Positions 62,673-64,000 of a DNA stretch of 64,000 nucleotides are shown here, in pieces. The notes beneath the pieces are model-generated. The model made no database searches. It was not told the origin of the DNA and saw nothing but the letters and a program-made list of their open reading frames with translations. The translations under genes and the position numbers were made by a program. The DNA is from Hydrogenophaga crocea (GTDB taxonomy: Bacteria; Pseudomonadota; Gammaproteobacteria; Burkholderiales; Burkholderiaceae_C). Each line of letters starts with the position of its first letter. Positions within the stretch are counted from its first letter, which is position 1. The DNA lies in NCBI RefSeq assembly GCF_011388215.1, contig NZ_CP049989.1:4010001-4074000 (forward strand). Direction: 5' to 3'.

Positions 62673-63392
62673 TCAGTCCTCGTTGCTGTTGATGAGGTGC
62701 TTCTTTTCTTCGCTGGGGCGCCTCGTCGTCTTGAAGAAGCGCGATGCGAGGTCTGAGCGGTCGGTGCTGGGGCGCGCCGCGTCGAGCGGCCGGTAACCGG
62801 CTTGATGCGTGCGCACCGCGGACAGGTTGAGGTTGAGCAGGGAGTGGGGGCGCGGCAAGGGAATGTCGGTGGCGGGCGCGCCGATCAGGGCCTCCTGGCT
62901 GGGGGCGGATGGGAAGACCGCTTGGGGTGACGCCTCGCGGCTGGACGACTGCAGGCTCACCGCCTGGTCGTCGAGGGGCTCAGGGCGCGCTTCATCGATC
63001 GCCACGCGCAACCGGTGCACGCAGGCGCGCAGTGCCTCGGTATCCGCGACCCCGCCTTGCTTGTCGGGGTTGTGGGCCAGATCGCAGAGCGCGCGGCCCG
63101 CCGCCCGGAGTGCCGGGGAGCCCTCGCTGGTGAACTGGAGGCCCAGTGCGTACAGGAAGTCCGTCATCGCACTCGCTGCGGCGGTGGCCGTGGCGCGGGG
63201 CGTGATGCCCTTCTGGGTGGACACATGTGCCACCCCGTCCACGACCTTGAGGTAAAGGACCTTGCGCGTGGGCCCTGGCTGTCCCCACCGCTTCAGCGAC
63301 TGCAGGTAGTCATCGAGTGGCGCGACGTTGTCGATCGCGGGTGTGCTGTGGTGGGCGACGGCGGCGTACTTGAGTTGAGAGGTTCTTTCCAT
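62673..63392 (-). CDS. Unrecognised protein, candidate type III effector
   Basis: I recognise no family for this 239-residue protein. It has no signal peptide or membrane segment. The N-terminal half has a likely folded part (APLDDYLQSLKRWG, RKVLYLKVVDGVAHVST, ASAMTDFLYALGLQF, LRACVHRLRVAI). The C-terminal half is Ser/Pro-rich and looks disordered (SLQSSSREASPQAVFPSAPS), with a basic tail. The ATG at 63392 is preferred to one at 63494. An exact HrpL-type promoter match lies 69 bases upstream on the same strand. It is convergent to the E1 gene. Secretion is inferred from promoter and composition. Confidence 0.6.
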   Translation of the reverse strand: MERTSQLKYAAVAHHSTPAIDNVAPLDDYLQSLKRWGQPGPTRKVLYLKVVDGVAHVSTQKGITPRATATAAASAMTDFLYALGLQFTSEGSPALRAAGRALCDLAHNPDKQGGVADTEALRACVHRLRVAIDEARPEPLDDQAVSLQSSSREASPQAVFPSAPSQEALIGAPATDIPLPRPHSLLNLNLSAVRTHQAGYRPLDAARPSTDRSDLASRFFKTTRRPSEEKKHLINSNED

Positions 63393-63461
63393 GGTCGTGC
63401 GGTAAGGGGTTGATGGCGGGGCGGCGGTGTGTGACAGCACGTGTGAAGGGGATGGGTGGGG

Positions 63462-63489
63462 TGGGTGGTTGCGTGCCGGGCGGGGTTCC
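63462..63489 (-). promoter_or_regulatory. Exact HrpL-type (hrp box) promoter match
   Basis: On the minus strand this reads GGAACC, 15 bases, CCACCCA. It fits GGAACC-N15/16-CCACNNA, the consensus for HrpL-family ECF sigma factors that control type III secretion genes, with no mismatch. It faces the unrecognised gene at 62673-63392, with a 69-base leader. It overlaps a G-rich tract on the plus strand (63448-63468). Confidence 0.6.
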
Positions 63490-63556
63490 GGCACGCCGTC
63501 GCCGAGGGCGGTGCGAAGCGCGCGATGATTCGCGTCTCGCCCGGCCCCGCCACCGC

Positions 63557-63889
63557 ATGCCCCACCAGACCATCCACATCCACCCCGAGGCCCCCGCCAA
63601 GCCCGCGCTGGGCGCGCCTTGCAACGGCTGCGGCGTGTGCTGCCTGGCCGAGCCCTGCCCCCTGGGGCGCGTGATCTCGCGCAAGCGCGTCGGCGCCTGC
63701 GACGCGCTGCGCTGGGACGGCGCTGCGGCGCAGTACCGCTGTGGCGCGATCACCGATGCCGCGGGCGTGCTGGGCCCGCGCTGGGCCTGGGCCGCGCCGC
63801 TGCTGCGGCGACTGGCCAGGCGCTGGATCGCCGCGGGAGCGGGGTGCGATGCCAGCCTCGAGGCACAAGCGCCTGCGGGACCGCGCTGA
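63557..63889 (+). CDS. Small cysteine-cluster protein
   Basis: The 110-residue protein carries CNGCGVCCLAEPCPLG near residues 22-37, five cysteines in 13 residues, which is likely to bind an iron-sulfur cluster or zinc. Further Cys are in ACDALRWDG, YRCGAI and GCDASL. It resembles small conserved proteins of Burkholderiales distantly like YkgJ-type cysteine clusters, without known function. The ATG at 63557 is chosen; an in-frame ATG at 63410 would pass through the divergent promoter. Confidence 0.65.
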   Translation: MPHQTIHIHPEAPAKPALGAPCNGCGVCCLAEPCPLGRVISRKRVGACDALRWDGAAAQYRCGAITDAAGVLGPRWAWAAPLLRRLARRWIAAGAGCDASLEAQAPAGPR

Positions 63890-63924
63890 GGCGCGCAGCG
63901 GGGCGATCGGGCGGCGCCCGCCGC

Positions 63925-64000
63925 TCATTGCGGTTCGGGCGGCTGGTCGGCGTTGCGGTCGGCCGAGCCCGGCGGCGTGCGCGGTGTGGTCCTGGCCGTG
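63925..64000 (-). CDS. Possible 3' end of a gene running off the window
   Basis: On the minus strand a frame open to the window edge ends at TGA (63925-63927) with C-terminal residues rich in Pro, Arg, Thr and Gln (ending DQPPEPQ). Only 24 codons are visible, so this is a weak call based on codon use and convergent position relative to the cysteine-cluster gene. Confidence 0.3.
   Translation of the reverse strand, partial: TARTTPRTPPGSADRNADQPPEPQ

Overview
The window is very GC-rich chromosomal DNA with strong third-position GC bias. It encodes an Ala tRNA / 23S / 5S rRNA operon tail, a liu leucine-degradation cluster, an FdsR-type regulator and a tandem UvrA. Gene content and protein sequences point to a betaproteobacterium of the Burkholderiales, most likely family Comamonadaceae (a Hydrogenophaga-like organism is plausible; the genus is an inference).

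Layout. 1-3643: 3' part of an rRNA operon (tRNA-Ala, 23S, 5S, strong terminator), with long-range complementary segments bracketing the 23S. 3673-6441: metallo-hydrolase and conserved hypothetical pair, facing a membrane-anchored lipase. 6363-8943: phenylalanine/tyrosine catabolism (hpd-phhA) with a divergent Lrp-type regulator. 9028-17933: housekeeping block (acetyltransferase, corC-lnt, glyQS, gmhB-plsC, YgjP-like metalloprotease). 17934-25051: MerR regulator LiuR with two LiuR-type palindromes, a divergent MBL hydrolase, and an operon of thioesterase, isovaleryl-CoA dehydrogenase, carbonic anhydrase, thiolase, SDR and acyl-CoA dehydrogenase. 25065-33104: an unrecognised three-repeat protein, trkAH, GST, YchJ-like, HAD phosphatase, hydroxy-acid oxidase and Fur-box-linked PiuC. 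33124-43435: AraC regulator and the second half of leucine catabolism (both methylcrotonyl-CoA carboxylase subunits, methylglutaconyl-CoA hydratase, HMG-CoA lyase). 43432-46157: small coupled genes, an AAA ATPase behind a striking TTTATC/GATAAA dyad, and a type III chaperone-like gene. 46190-52391: FdsR-like regulator and NAD-dependent formate dehydrogenase with fused gamma-beta subunits, then a stress protein. 52393-59511: amino-acid binding protein and a double-length UvrA. 59530-63889: Lrp regulator divergent from an AceE/MdeB-like E1, a second unrecognised effector-like protein and a Cys-cluster protein.

How genes work together. Leucine goes to isovaleryl-CoA, which LiuA, LiuB+LiuD, LiuC and LiuE convert to acetoacetate and acetyl-CoA; thiolase finishes the ketone arm, and carbonic anhydrase could supply bicarbonate to the carboxylase. 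HPPD and PhhA feed phenylalanine and tyrosine into homogentisate.

Most interesting lead. Two unlinked proteins of no recognised family (25065-26390 and 62673-63392) are each preceded, on their own strand, by a match to the HrpL-type type III secretion promoter (GGAACC-N15-CCACNNA; one exact, one with a single mismatch). A CesT-like chaperone gene (45690-46157) has a two-mismatch version. This suggests scattered members of an undescribed type III secretion regulon, whose apparatus is not in the window. All assignments are from reading the sequence; no database search was run.
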